Shown here: piece after piece, positions 27,500 to 38,299 of the stretch
How positions within the stretch are numbered: position 1 is the first letter of the stretch
Layout: each line of letters starts with the position of its first letter
Assembly: GCA_023405815.1 (NCBI GenBank)
Contig: JAEXXM010000039.1
Coordinates: forward strand, 41,719 to 105,718
Direction of reading: 5' to 3'
Length of the DNA: 64,000 bases
From: Pseudomonadota bacterium
GTDB taxonomy: Bacteria; Pseudomonadota; Alphaproteobacteria; Rhizobiales; Hyphomicrobiaceae
Program-made: the position numbers and the translations under genes
Notes under the pieces: generated by a model
Database searches by the model: none
Seen by the model: the letters and a program-made list of their open reading frames with translations, nothing else
What the model was told of the DNA's origin: nothing

Positions 27500-30430
27500 T
27501 CACTCCGCTGCGATCAGCGGCTTCTCGATACGCTTGTTCTCGCGCTCGCGCTCCTCCCACTCGTCCTGCCACTCGGACGGACGATTGGAAGGCGTCACCT
27601 GCACCGCCGTGACCTTGTACTCGGGGCAGTTGGTCGCCCAGTCCGAGTTCTCGGTGGTGATGACATTAGCGCCGCTGATCGGGAAGTGGAACGTGGTGTG
27701 CACCACGCCCGGTGGCACGCGATCGCTGACCTTGACGCGCAGCGTCGTTCCGCCGGCGCGGCTCGTGACGGATGCGAGCGAGCCGTCCTTGATGCCGCGC
27801 ACCTCGGCGTCGCTTGCATGCATCTCGAGGATGTCCTCGTCATGCCAGACGACGTTATCGGTGCGGCGGGTCTGAGCACCGACGTTGTACTGGCTGAGGA
27901 TGCGGCCGGTGGTGAGGATGAGCGGGAAGCGCGAATTGGAGCGCTCCGGCGTCGGCACGAACTCAGTCAGCATGAAGCGGCCCTTGCCGCGCGTGAACTC
28001 CTCGATGTGCATGATCGGGGTGCCTTCCGGCGCCTCGTCGTTGCACGGCCACTGCACGCTGCCAACCTCATCCAGCTTCTTGAACGAAATGTTCTTGAAG
28101 GTCGGTGTCAACGCGGCGATCTCGTCCATGATGGCAGCGGCCGACGTGTACATCATCGGGTAGCCCATGGCGGTGGCGAGGCGGCAGACGATCTCCCACT
28201 CGGCCATTCCCTGCTTCTCACGCATCACCGGGCGGACGCGGTTCACGCGGCGCTCGGCATTGGTGAAGGTGCCGTCCTTCTCGAGGAAGGAGGTGCCGGG
28301 GAAGAAGATGTGCGCGAAGGCGGCCGTCTCGTTCAAGAAGAGATCCTGAACGATCACGACTTCCATCGATTCCATGGCGTGCGTGACATGGTTCGTGTTG
28401 GGATCGGACTGGACGATGTCCTCGCCCTGCACGAAGAGGCCTTTGAAGGTACCGGTCGAGGCTTCGTCGAACATGTTCGGGATGCGCAGGCCGGGCTCGC
28501 CATCGAGCTTCACGCCCCAGTGCTTCTCGAACAGGCGACGCGTCGCCTCATCGGAGACGTGGCGATAGCCGGGGAACTCGTGCGGGAAGGAGCCCATGTC
28601 GCACGAGCCCTGCACGTTGTTCTGGCCGCGCAGCGGGTTCACGCCGACGCCTTCGTGGCCGATGTTGCCCGTCGCCATGGCGAGGTTGGCGATGGCCATG
28701 ACGGTGGTCGAGCCCTGGCTGTGCTCGGTGACGCCGAGGCCATAGTAGATGGCGGCGTTGCCGCCGGTCGCGAACACGCGGGCTGCGCCACGGATCTGCT
28801 CGGCAGGAACGCCGGTGATGGGTTCAACGGACTCGGGCGAGTGCTTCGGGTCGCTGATGAACTTCTCCCAGCGAGCGAAGGCTTCCTTGTCGCAGCGCGC
28901 GGCGATGAAGCTGCGGTCGACGAGGCCCTCGGTGACGACGACGTGGCTCAGCGCATTGAGCACGGCGACGTTCGTCGATGGCCGCAGCTGGAGATGATAC
29001 TCGGCCTCTACGTGCGGGCTCTTGACGAGGTCGATGCGACGCGGATCGACGACGATCAGCTTGGCACCCTCGCGCAGACGCTTCTTCATGCGCGAGCCGA
29101 AGACGGGGTGGGCGTCGGTCGGATTGGCGCCGACGACCATGATCACGTCGGACTTGTCGACGCTCTTGAAGTCTTGCGTACCGGCGCTCTCGCCGAATGT
29201 CTGTTTCAAGCCGTAGCCGGTCGGCGAGTGGCAGACGCGGGCGCAGGTGTCGACGTTGTTGTTGCCGAACGCGGCGCGGATCATGCGCTGCACGACGTAC
29301 ACTTCCTCGTTCGTGGTACGCGAGGAGGTGATGCCGCCGATCGAACCCTTGCCGTACTTCGCCTGCACCGCCTTGAGGCGATCGGCAGCGTACTGGATCG
29401 CCTCTTCCCAGGTGACCTCGCGCCAGGGATCGGTGATCTTCTCGCGGATCATCGGGTTGAGGACGCGGTCCTTGTGCGTGGCGTAGCCGAAGGCGAAGCG
29501 GCCCTTGACGCAGCTATGGCCCTCGTTGGCGCCGCCATCCTTGTAGGGCACCATGCGCACGACGCGCTCGCCCTGCATCTCGGTCTTGAACGAGCAGCCG
29601 ACGCCGCAGTAGGCGCAGGTGGTGACGACGCTGTGCTCGGGCTGGCCGTGCTCGACGACCGACGTCTCGATGAGCGTCGCGGTGGGGCACGCCTGGACGC
29701 AGGCGCCGCACGAGACGCACTCGGACTTCAGGAAGTCTTCGTCCATGCCCGCGGAAACATGAGAGGCGAAGCCGCGGCCGTCGATGGTCAGAGCGAAGGT
29801 GCCCTGCACCTCCTCGCATGCGCGGACGCAGCGCGAGCAGACGATGCACTTGGCCGGCTCGAACTGGAAGTAGGGGTTCGACTGATCCTTGGGCTGCCAC
29901 ATCTCGTTCTTCTCGCCGTTCTGGCGGGCGAAGACGTGATTGGCGCCATCGTAGCCGTAGCGCACCTCGCGCAGGCCGACTTCGCCGGCCATGTCCTGCA
30001 GCTCGCAGTCGCCGTTGGCGGCGCAGGTGAGGCAGTCGAGCGGGTGGTCGGAGATGTAGAGCTCCATCACACCCTTGCGGATCTTGGCGAGACGGTCGTT
30101 CTGCGTCGTCACCTTGATGCCAGGGGCCACGGGCGTGGTGCAGGAGGCCGGCGTGCCGCGACGGCCCTCGATCTCGACGAGGCAGAGGCGGCAGGAGCCG
30201 AATGGATCGAGGTGATCGGTGGCGCAGAGCTTCGGCACCATGATGCCGAGATCGGCAGCGGCGCGCATGATCGACGTACCCTCGGGCACCGTCACCTCAC
30301 GCCCGTCGATCTCGAGCGTGACCGTCTTGTTGTTGAGGGCGTGAACGGCTGGAGTGCCGTAGTCCTTTTCCTTGATGAGCGTCAGCGTCTCGGTCTCGCT
30401 CGTCATGGCGTTGCCTCGCATCTTGTTCAT
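27500..30430 (-). CDS. fdsA: NAD-dependent formate dehydrogenase alpha subunit (Mo, Fe-S)
   Basis: FdsA oxidises formate to CO2 at a Mo-bis-MGD centre. The 976-residue protein has, in order: an N-terminal [2Fe-2S] domain (Cys69, 80, 83, 97), a His/Cys cluster (HPLDCLTCAANGDC), two ferredoxin [4Fe-4S] motifs (CIVCSRCVRAC, CVSCGACVQAC), the [4Fe-4S] site CAYCGVGC of the catalytic part, and the Mo ligand in TCARVCHSP. The ligand is Cys, not selenocysteine. The molybdopterin-binding C-terminus ends near the window position of fdhD. The start overlaps the fdsB stop by 4 nt; a second ATG at 30406 (MTSETE) could also serve. Confidence 0.97.
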   Translation of the reverse strand: MNKMRGNAMTSETETLTLIKEKDYGTPAVHALNNKTVTLEIDGREVTVPEGTSIMRAAADLGIMVPKLCATDHLDPFGSCRLCLVEIEGRRGTPASCTTPVAPGIKVTTQNDRLAKIRKGVMELYISDHPLDCLTCAANGDCELQDMAGEVGLREVRYGYDGANHVFARQNGEKNEMWQPKDQSNPYFQFEPAKCIVCSRCVRACEEVQGTFALTIDGRGFASHVSAGMDEDFLKSECVSCGACVQACPTATLIETSVVEHGQPEHSVVTTCAYCGVGCSFKTEMQGERVVRMVPYKDGGANEGHSCVKGRFAFGYATHKDRVLNPMIREKITDPWREVTWEEAIQYAADRLKAVQAKYGKGSIGGITSSRTTNEEVYVVQRMIRAAFGNNNVDTCARVCHSPTGYGLKQTFGESAGTQDFKSVDKSDVIMVVGANPTDAHPVFGSRMKKRLREGAKLIVVDPRRIDLVKSPHVEAEYHLQLRPSTNVAVLNALSHVVVTEGLVDRSFIAARCDKEAFARWEKFISDPKHSPESVEPITGVPAEQIRGAARVFATGGNAAIYYGLGVTEHSQGSTTVMAIANLAMATGNIGHEGVGVNPLRGQNNVQGSCDMGSFPHEFPGYRHVSDEATRRLFEKHWGVKLDGEPGLRIPNMFDEASTGTFKGLFVQGEDIVQSDPNTNHVTHAMESMEVVIVQDLFLNETAAFAHIFFPGTSFLEKDGTFTNAERRVNRVRPVMREKQGMAEWEIVCRLATAMGYPMMYTSAAAIMDEIAALTPTFKNISFKKLDEVGSVQWPCNDEAPEGTPIMHIEEFTRGKGRFMLTEFVPTPERSNSRFPLILTTGRILSQYNVGAQTRRTDNVVWHDEDILEMHASDAEVRGIKDGSLASVTSRAGGTTLRVKVSDRVPPGVVHTTFHFPISGANVITTENSDWATNCPEYKVTAVQVTPSNRPSEWQDEWEERERENKRIEKPLIAAE

Positions 30431-31980
30431 TCCGCCGCCTCGGCCCGCACCGGACGGTTGAAGTCTTCAGGGAAGTGACGCAGTGCGCTCATCACGGGCA
30501 GCGGCGTGAGGCCGCCCATCGCGCACAGAGAGCCGTCGGTCATGGTCTCGCAGAGGTCTTTCAGGACCTCGAGGTTCTTCTCGCGCTCGATGCCGGCGAT
30601 GATGCGGTCCATCGTCTCGACGCCGCGCACCGAGCCGATGCGGCAGGGTGTGCACTTGCCGCACGATTCAATGGTGCAGAACTCCATGGCGAAACGCGCC
30701 ATGTGCGCCATGTCCACCGTGTCGTCGAATACGACGATGCCACCGTGGCCGACCATGGCGTCCACCTTCATGAACGCCTCATAATCCATTGGCGTGTCGA
30801 GCTTGTCGTTCGGCAGGTAGGCGCCAAGCGGGCCGCCGAACTGGACGGCGCGCAGCGGACGCCCCGACAGGGTGCCGCCGCCGTAATCCTCGATGAGCTC
30901 GCGTGCGGTGACGCCGAACGCTTTCTCGACGAGGCCGCCCTGCTTGATATTGCCAGCGAGCTGGAAGGCGAGCGTGCCACGCGATTTGCCGACGCCGAAG
31001 TCGCGATAGTAGTCGCCGCCCTTGGCGAGGATGATCGGCACGGAGGCGAGGCTCAGCACGTTGTTGATGACGGTCGGCTTGCCGAACAGACCCTCGATCG
31101 CAGGAAGCGGCGGCTTGTAGCGGACGAGGCCGCGGCGTCCCTCGAGGCTTTCCAGCATCGAGGTTTCCTCGCCGCAGACATAAGCGCCGGCGCCCATGCG
31201 GACGTAAAGCTCGAAGGTGTGGGGCGAGCCCTGGATGGTGCGGCCGAGCCAGTTCGCCTCGTTGGCGATGCGGATCGCCTCGCGCAGGGTGGCGACGGCG
31301 TGCGGGTACTCGGAGCGGACGTAGATGTAGCCCTTGGTGGCGCCGACGGCGATGCCGGCGATCGTCATGCCTTCGATGAGGCAGTAGGGATCGCCTTCCA
31401 TCAACATACGGTCGGCGAACGTGCCGCTATCGCCCTCGTCGGCGTTGCAGCAGACGTACTTCTGGTCGGCCTTGGCGTCGTGGACCGTCTTCCACTTGAT
31501 GCCGGTGGGGAATGCAGCACCGCCGCGGCCGCGCAGGCCCGAGTTCGTCACCTCGGTGACGATGTCGATCGGCGCCATGGTGAGGGCCTTGGTGAGACCC
31601 TCGAAGCCGCCGTGGGCGCGGTAGTCCTCGATCGAGAGGGGATCGGTAATGCCGCAACGCGCGAAGGTGAGGCGCTCCTGGTTCTTGAAGTAAGGGATCT
31701 CCTCGGTGAGGCCGTGCGAGAGCTTGTGCTTTTCGCCCTTGAGGAAATTTGCCTTGAAGAGGCTCGGGACATCCTCCGGCTTCACGGGGCCATAAGCGAT
31801 GCGGCCCTTGGGCGTCTCGACCTCGACGAGCGGCTCGAGCCAGAGCATGCCGCGGGAGCCGTTGCGGACGATCTCGACCTTGGCATTACGCTTCTTGGCT
31901 TCGGCGACGATGGCCTTGGCGACGGTGTCGGCGCCCATGGAGAGGGCAGCAGCATCGCGCGGGACGTAAATCTTCGTCAT
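30427..31980 (-). CDS. fdsB: formate dehydrogenase beta subunit (NADH/FMN)
   Basis: FdsB passes electrons from FdsA to NAD through FMN and a [4Fe-4S] cluster. With the ATG at 31980 it has 517 residues: an N-terminal thioredoxin-like part (KIYVPRDAAALSMG onward), a NuoF-like core with GRGGAAFPTGIKWK and NADEGDSGTFADRM, and the cluster motif ESCGKCTPCRIGS. A longer in-frame reading upstream runs into fdsG and is not used. The start overlaps fdsG by 4 nt. Confidence 0.96.
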   Translation of the reverse strand: MTKIYVPRDAAALSMGADTVAKAIVAEAKKRNAKVEIVRNGSRGMLWLEPLVEVETPKGRIAYGPVKPEDVPSLFKANFLKGEKHKLSHGLTEEIPYFKNQERLTFARCGITDPLSIEDYRAHGGFEGLTKALTMAPIDIVTEVTNSGLRGRGGAAFPTGIKWKTVHDAKADQKYVCCNADEGDSGTFADRMLMEGDPYCLIEGMTIAGIAVGATKGYIYVRSEYPHAVATLREAIRIANEANWLGRTIQGSPHTFELYVRMGAGAYVCGEETSMLESLEGRRGLVRYKPPLPAIEGLFGKPTVINNVLSLASVPIILAKGGDYYRDFGVGKSRGTLAFQLAGNIKQGGLVEKAFGVTARELIEDYGGGTLSGRPLRAVQFGGPLGAYLPNDKLDTPMDYEAFMKVDAMVGHGGIVVFDDTVDMAHMARFAMEFCTIESCGKCTPCRIGSVRGVETMDRIIAGIEREKNLEVLKDLCETMTDGSLCAMGGLTPLPVMSALRHFPEDFNRPVRAEAAE

Positions 31981-32486
31981 GCGCCGGCTCCGCGATCGAG
32001 GTCGGATAGGATACTGTCGAAGCGCTCCTTGTCGACGCAGCCATAAAGATCGCCGTCGATCATCATGGCGGGAGAGAGGGCACAATTGCCGAGGCAATAT
32101 ACAGCCTCAAGGCTGAACTGGCCGTCGGAGGTGGTCTCGCCGAACTTCACGCGCAGCTTCTCTTGCGCGTGCTGGCAGAGGCTTTGCGTGTGCATCGCCT
32201 GGCAGGCCTCGGCGCGACAGATCTTGATGGTGTGGCGTCCGCCCGGCGAGCGGCGGAACTCGTGGTAGAAGGTCAGGACGCCATAGATCTCGGCGCGTGA
32301 ACGATTGAGCGCGTTGGCGATGACCGGAAGCACCTGCTCGGGCACGTAGCCAAGCTCATGCTGAAGATCATGGAAAATCTCCAGAAGCTCGTCCGGGCGG
32401 TTGTCGTGAGCAGAGCAAATAGTAAGCGCCAGCTCATCAGCGCCGGGGGGCGCATCAATCACTACTTCTGGAGTATACTTAGTCAT
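31977..32486 (-). CDS. fdsG: formate dehydrogenase gamma subunit (2Fe-2S, NuoE-like)
   Basis: FdsG is the NuoE-like subunit with one [2Fe-2S] cluster. The 169-residue protein has the four-Cys pattern KICRAEACQ...VYCLGNCALSPA. It is the first structural gene of fdsGBACD; the next start overlaps its stop (ATGA). A LysR-type gene lies 127 nt upstream on the same strand, with a palindrome in the gap. Confidence 0.96.
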   Translation of the reverse strand: MTKYTPEVVIDAPPGADELALTICSAHDNRPDELLEIFHDLQHELGYVPEQVLPVIANALNRSRAEIYGVLTFYHEFRRSPGGRHTIKICRAEACQAMHTQSLCQHAQEKLRVKFGETTSDGQFSLEAVYCLGNCALSPAMMIDGDLYGCVDKERFDSILSDLDRGAGA

Positions 32487-32561
32487 TCACCGGTGCCTTT
32501 TACGGCTCTTGCTGGGAAGGTGTCTTCTCTCAACTTGCATGCAGAGGATCAAATCGGGCTT

Positions 32562-32579
32562 CTCGATGTGCTGATCGAG
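32562..32579 (-). promoter_or_regulatory. possible LysR operator before fdsG
   Basis: CTCGAT-GTGCTG-ATCGAG is a perfect 6-bp inverted repeat with a 6-nt centre, about 75 nt upstream of the fdsG start and directly downstream of the LysR gene. LysR proteins bind such palindromes; binding here is inferred. Confidence 0.4.
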
Positions 32580-32613
32580 CAGGCCAATGTTGCGGTGCAC
32601 AAAACAATCGAAG

Positions 32614-33534
32614 CTAGGCCCCCACGCGATCGTCAAAGCTGACGGGGGCAAGGAGCGCCGCAGTCTCGCGCAGCGCCTCGATGAGCGGTGACAACGGATC
32701 CCGGGCCGCCGCTACAAGGCCGACGCTGTGCTCAACCGTAGGTGCGTCGAGCGGAATGGCCTTAACGCCCGACATGTTCCCCAACACGTCCAATATATAT
32801 TGGGGCATGATGCTCGCCAGCCCCATCAGGCGCACATTCGAACACAAATTGATGACGGAATTGGTCTCGAGCCGCGGACTGGGGTGACAGTTCGCTTTCT
32901 CGAAGGCGCGGTCGATGATGCGCCGGTTCTGCATATTAGGTGTGAGCAGACAGAGGGGCTCGTCGGCCGCTTCACGCCAGGTCACCGAGCTGCGCTTGGC
33001 AAGCGGATGCGTCTCGGGGACGAACAGGCAGTAGCGCTCGATATAGAGGGGCGTCGTGAGCAGCCCCTCGACGGGCTCGTTGTCGAGATAGGTGATGCCC
33101 ACGTCGACGGAGAAGTCGGCGATGCCGCGCAAGATCTCCTCGGAGCTTTGCGACAACACGGTGAAATCGATGCCGGGATGGATCTTGCGGATCTTCTTGG
33201 TCAGCAAGGGGATCATGGGCAGCGCCGAGGGAATGCCGCCGAGAACCAGGCGCCCCGTGAGCCCGGTGTCGTGATCCTTGAGGTGGCCGAGCTCCTCCTG
33301 CATCGACTGCCAGTTCTTGAGGATGACGTGCGCCCACTTGAGAACCTTCTCGCCCTCCGGGGTGAGGCCCTGGTAGCGCTGGCCGCGCTCGACGATAGGG
33401 ATACCCAGCTCCAGCTCGAGCTGGCGGATACGGCCGGACAGCGTCGGCTGGGTGACATTGCAGGCGGTGGCGGCGCGCGTGAAGTGACGCTCGCGGGCAA
33501 GTGCGGCCAGGTACTGGAGCTGTCGGATGTCCAT
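32614..33534 (-). CDS. LysR-type regulator next to formate dehydrogenase
   Basis: The ATG at 33534, after GGGAGGGGCACG, gives 306 residues. The N-terminal helix-turn-helix reads MDIRQLQYLAALARERHFTR then CNVTQPTLSGRIRQLE; residues about 90-300 are the periplasmic-binding-like effector domain. It is transcribed in the same direction as fdsGBACD and lies immediately upstream, which makes it the probable formate dehydrogenase regulator (FdsR in other bacteria). The effector cannot be read from the sequence. Confidence 0.88.
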   Translation of the reverse strand: MDIRQLQYLAALARERHFTRAATACNVTQPTLSGRIRQLELELGIPIVERGQRYQGLTPEGEKVLKWAHVILKNWQSMQEELGHLKDHDTGLTGRLVLGGIPSALPMIPLLTKKIRKIHPGIDFTVLSQSSEEILRGIADFSVDVGITYLDNEPVEGLLTTPLYIERYCLFVPETHPLAKRSSVTWREAADEPLCLLTPNMQNRRIIDRAFEKANCHPSPRLETNSVINLCSNVRLMGLASIMPQYILDVLGNMSGVKAIPLDAPTVEHSVGLVAAARDPLSPLIEALRETAALLAPVSFDDRVGA

Positions 33535-33972
33535 CGTGCCCCTCCCGAGGCAAGCGATCGCCGCCCTTAGCGGGTCATAGATCTTGGGGGTAGTGCCAGC
33601 AAGGCTCGCGGGCATCGCCGTGCCGCCCGATCATCAATCCAACGGTCGCGAAAGGCAATTCCAGAGGTTGAGTTCTGCGCAGCTCCATTGTGTCGATCCA
33701 ATATGTGCCGGTGCCATGTTGTTGCCTTGGAACGATTTAATAGTTTCAGACGGATGAAGCGGACGCCGTCGCGGCTTCGGCCGCGCCGGAGCGGGGAGAG
33801 CTCCAAGAGCGCGCGCCGCTTCACGCAGCCCCGGCTGTCGGCCAGAAAGGCCGCAAAAAGCCTGCGGGTAACTCTGGGTGGGTGGGACGAAGGCCGTCCT
33901 GCAGTGCTAGTCAGTGGGCGCATCATCATCTTGGCGCCTCGTAGTCGGCCGCATTGGCCGGGGGGTATGCGT
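33535..33972. other. 438-nt intergenic region
   Basis: The region separates the divergent LysR gene and the gene at 33973 and must hold both promoters. I see a GC hairpin near 33768-33785 and an AT-richer stretch TTTAATAGTTTCAG near 33736. No gene is supported here. Confidence 0.5.
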
Positions 33973-34797
33973 ATGAGTGCACGTTCAAGCGCGCGCTTCG
34001 TCGGATTACTTTTCGTGATCGGAGCAGCACCGGCAGCCGGTGCGGTGGACTTGGGCCAGCAGTCGGGCCCCGCCCCGAATGTCGCGCCCGCCATCAGCCT
34101 GCCGATTTTTCTCGACGCTGCCCGGCTGCCCGACATGCAGGCCGCCTGGCGCACGCGGTTTGGGGGAGACATTGCCGTTGCGGCGCCTATAGCCGCACCG
34201 CCGAGCGATCCGGAGGCGGGTACGATCAGCGAAGCACGCCAGACGCTGACGCGCGCCGAGCAAGTGACGATAGAGGCGGCGGCCGTGCGCGAGCGGGCCG
34301 AGGAGCTGAGCCGTCGTTTCGCGGTCGGCAGCCCGGGCGAGGCGCCTGCCGGCGAGCCCGCCCCAGCGGTCTCGACGGAGGCTCCGCCGGTGGAGACGGC
34401 GTCGATCGGTACCGACGCGGCGCCGGGCGAAGCGGCACCGGCAGGGATTCAGCATGTGTCGGTGTCCACCGATACGGCGCCTGCCAGCGAAATCACTCCG
34501 GCAAGCATGTTGGGTGGTCCTAAGGTCGAAGCGGCTGCGGCCGTCGACGCGGCGCCCGTGATCGAGGACATGGCAACGCCGCAGGCTCAGCCCTTGGCGA
34601 AACGCGGGCCCATCAAGCCGCCCGCGCCCCGCGTCGTGAAGAGCGCAGCCGTATCAGAGCCGCCGACGCTGTTCGGCATCTTCTCGAGCTGGGGTTCGTC
34701 TGAGGAAGAGCCAGCAGCGAAATCGCACGAGGCCGAGAACGACCCGATGATGCCGACCGAGATCCGGTCCTTCGGCTGGAACGCTCAGCCGCGCTAG
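33973..34797 (+). CDS. exported Ala/Pro-rich protein of unknown function
   Basis: The ATG at 33973 lies 7 nt after GGGGGG and gives 274 residues. A signal peptide ends near AAPAAGA. The mature protein has one short helical segment (EAGTISEARQTLTRAEQVTI then AAAVRERAEELSRRF, about residues 77-116), followed by about 120 residues of low-complexity Ala/Pro/Thr and an acidic, polar C-terminus. No Cys and no known domain. A long in-frame extension to 33688 has no signal peptide and no ribosome site. Confidence 0.6.
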   Translation: MSARSSARFVGLLFVIGAAPAAGAVDLGQQSGPAPNVAPAISLPIFLDAARLPDMQAAWRTRFGGDIAVAAPIAAPPSDPEAGTISEARQTLTRAEQVTIEAAAVRERAEELSRRFAVGSPGEAPAGEPAPAVSTEAPPVETASIGTDAAPGEAAPAGIQHVSVSTDTAPASEITPASMLGGPKVEAAAAVDAAPVIEDMATPQAQPLAKRGPIKPPAPRVVKSAAVSEPPTLFGIFSSWGSSEEEPAAKSHEAENDPMMPTEIRSFGWNAQPR

Positions 34798-34822
34798 CTT
34801 CGGTCAACTCGCTGCCACAAGC

Positions 34823-34857
34823 AAAAAGCCGCCCGCAGCTGACTGCGGGCGGCTTTG
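34823..34857. terminator. bidirectional Rho-independent terminator
   Basis: GCCGCCCGCAG-CTGA-CTGCGGGCGGC has an 11-bp perfect stem. TTTGT follows on the + strand and TTTTTGC on the minus strand, so it can end both the 33973 gene and groEL. Confidence 0.9.
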
Positions 34858-34883
34858 TCTCATCGTGCTTCGGCGCGAGCCGC

Positions 34884-36515
<1,632 letters not shown>

Positions 36516-36557
36516 GTAGCGGTGTTCCTTAGGATTGCGGTCGCTCGTTGCGAGCGC

Positions 36558-36641
36558 GTAGCGAATTGGGAGTAGCGAATGGGAGAGCCCCGGGACGAGA
36601 GGAACGGCGAGCTGCGAATGCGATCAGTTCGCTATTCGCTG
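36558..36641. repeat. short AGCGAAT repeats between groES and groEL
   Basis: GTAGCGAATTGGGA (36558-36571) is followed directly by GTAGCGAATGGGA (36572-36584), and an inverted copy TTCGCTATTCGCT lies near 36629-36640. The units can fold back and may affect expression of groEL relative to groES. Confidence 0.5.
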
Positions 36642-36653
36642 CGCGCAGACGGC

Positions 36654-36944
36654 TCACTTCTCTAGAACGCCCATCACGTCGCTTTCCTTCATGATGAGCA
36701 GCTCCTGCCCATCGATCTTGACCTCCGTGCCGCTCCACTTGCCGAAGAGCACCTTGTCGCCCTTCTTCAGCTCGATGGGGATGAGCTTGCCGCTCTCGTC
36801 GCGGCTACCCGGACCGACGGCGACGACCTCGCCCTGCTGCGGCTTCTCGGTGGCGGTGTCGGGAATGATGATGCCGCCCGACGTCTTGGTCTCGCTTTCC
36901 AGGCGCTTGACGACGACGCGGTCATGCAATGGACGGAACTTCAT
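36654..36944 (-). CDS. groES: co-chaperonin GroES
   Basis: The 96-residue GroES caps GroEL. It begins MKFRPLHDRVVVKRLESE, has the mobile loop ETKTSGGIIIPDTA and ends ESDVMGVLE. It is the first gene of groESL; the CIRCE element is 65 nt upstream of its start. Confidence 0.98.
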   Translation of the reverse strand: MKFRPLHDRVVVKRLESETKTSGGIIIPDTATEKPQQGEVVAVGPGSRDESGKLIPIELKKGDKVLFGKWSGTEVKIDGQELLIMKESDVMGVLEK

Positions 36945-37008
36945 GTGGGTTTTCGCTCCAGGTGGCGGGCTTGGCCGGCAGCGGCCGTAGGATGTCGAAG
37001 GGAATGCG

Positions 37009-37035
37009 TTGGCACTATGACATCGAGAGTGCCAA
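37009..37035 (-). promoter_or_regulatory. CIRCE operator for HrcA upstream of groESL
   Basis: TTGGCACTA-N9-GAGTGCCAA matches the CIRCE consensus TTAGCACTC-N9-GAGTGCTAA at 15 of 18 arm positions, and its changes keep the outer arms complementary. Its place upstream of groES supports HrcA-controlled heat-shock repression. Confidence 0.85.
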
Positions 37036-37148
37036 GCGTGCGTGGTGATACGCGCGGTGGGGACCGCCTGTCAACAATCGCAAACCGCTCCATTGCGGCC
37101 GAACGACCCGTGATATGGAGAACGCCGGGTTAACTGCGCGCGGCGGGG

Positions 37149-38297
37149 GTGAAGACGGCAATGATCGATATGTCCTCGTGGCTGGGACGGCCGGACGAGG
37201 CCTGGCCCCGCTTTCGCCAAGCCATCCAGACCACGATCGCTGCCAGCGCCTCGTATTTCCTCGTCGATGCCTTCGGCCTGCCGCAGGGCTTCTGGGCGGT
37301 GATGACCGCCATCGTCGTCACGCAGGCAAATGTAGGGGCGTCGCTGGGGCTGGCCTTCGACAGGCTGTTCGGGAGCATGGTCGGCGTGCTGGTCGGCGGG
37401 GCGGTCGCCGTGGCGCTGGCCGACGTACACGAGCTGAAGTTCGCCGGGCTTGCCGTGACGGTGCTGGTGCTTGCCTTCTTTGCCGCGCGCCGGCCGTCGC
37501 TGCGCATTGCCTGCGTGACGGCGGCGATCGTCATCCTGGGCGATCCGCGCCTCGGGCCGCCGATTGCCTCGGCGGAGAACAGGATGTTGGAAGTGGCGAT
37601 CGGGACGGTCGTCGCAATCACCACGACGCTAATCGTGTTTCCGGCGCGGGCAGGTCTAGAATTCGCGGAGCATGTGAAGCACACGCTCCAGCCGCTGTTT
37701 CAGGTGCTGAGCGAGGTGCTGGGCGCGGCTCTCGGCGAGCCACTCGATAGCGCTGCGATCACGTCGCAAGCGGCGCGCATCCGCGCCGACTTCGCGACGG
37801 GCGACAATCTGGCCAAAGAGGCCCGCCTGGAGGTCGCCGGCTTCATCGCTGATTCCCCTGACCCCGACGCGATGCTGCGCACATTGCGCCGTCTCTGGCA
37901 TACCGAGATCATGCTGATGCGCTCCGTAGCACAGCCGCTGCCGGCGACGGCCATCGAGAAGCTGAAGCCGGACATCGAAGCGTTGCGCGCTGCCATCGAC
38001 CTAGTGTCGGGGCAGCTCTGCGCGCCAACGTCCAGCTATGCCGCGCCGAATCTATCGGATGTCGAAACGGCTCTCGCAGCAATCGAGCAGCACATGGAGG
38101 AAATGCGCGCACGGGGTGAGATGCGCGCCCTCGCCATGGACGACGTCATCCGGCTCATGGCGTTCGACTTCGCGCTCGGACAGCTGCGCCTCAACCTGCG
38201 CGATCTCGCCGAGCGGGCGCCGGAGCTGGCGGCCTTCGCCGGGTCGACGTATCCGCTCTTGCGCCGGCTGCACAATCTGCTGGCAAGGGAGAGGTGA
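37149..38297 (+). CDS. FUSC-family inner-membrane protein
   Basis: The 382-residue product has an N-terminal bundle of about five to six hydrophobic helices between residues 30 and 165 (for example FWAVMTAIVVTQANVGASLG), in the style of the FUSC/aromatic-acid exporter family, and a cytoplasmic helical C-terminal half of about 210 residues. Members export aromatic or antimicrobial acids; the substrate here is unknown. GTG at 37149 or ATG at 37161 may be the start. It is divergent from groESL and converges with the GYD gene. Confidence 0.8.
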   Translation: MKTAMIDMSSWLGRPDEAWPRFRQAIQTTIAASASYFLVDAFGLPQGFWAVMTAIVVTQANVGASLGLAFDRLFGSMVGVLVGGAVAVALADVHELKFAGLAVTVLVLAFFAARRPSLRIACVTAAIVILGDPRLGPPIASAENRMLEVAIGTVVAITTTLIVFPARAGLEFAEHVKHTLQPLFQVLSEVLGAALGEPLDSAAITSQAARIRADFATGDNLAKEARLEVAGFIADSPDPDAMLRTLRRLWHTEIMLMRSVAQPLPATAIEKLKPDIEALRAAIDLVSGQLCAPTSSYAAPNLSDVETALAAIEQHMEEMRARGEMRALAMDDVIRLMAFDFALGQLRLNLRDLAERAPELAAFAGSTYPLLRRLHNLLARER

Positions 38298-38299
38298 TC

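Noticed and set aside
26327..30478. Very long open frame on the + strand (1383 codons)
   Set aside because: It is antisense to fdsD, fdhD and fdsA, which have clear domains. Its translation is His/Asp/Arg/Val-rich, as expected from the complement of a GC-rich gene.
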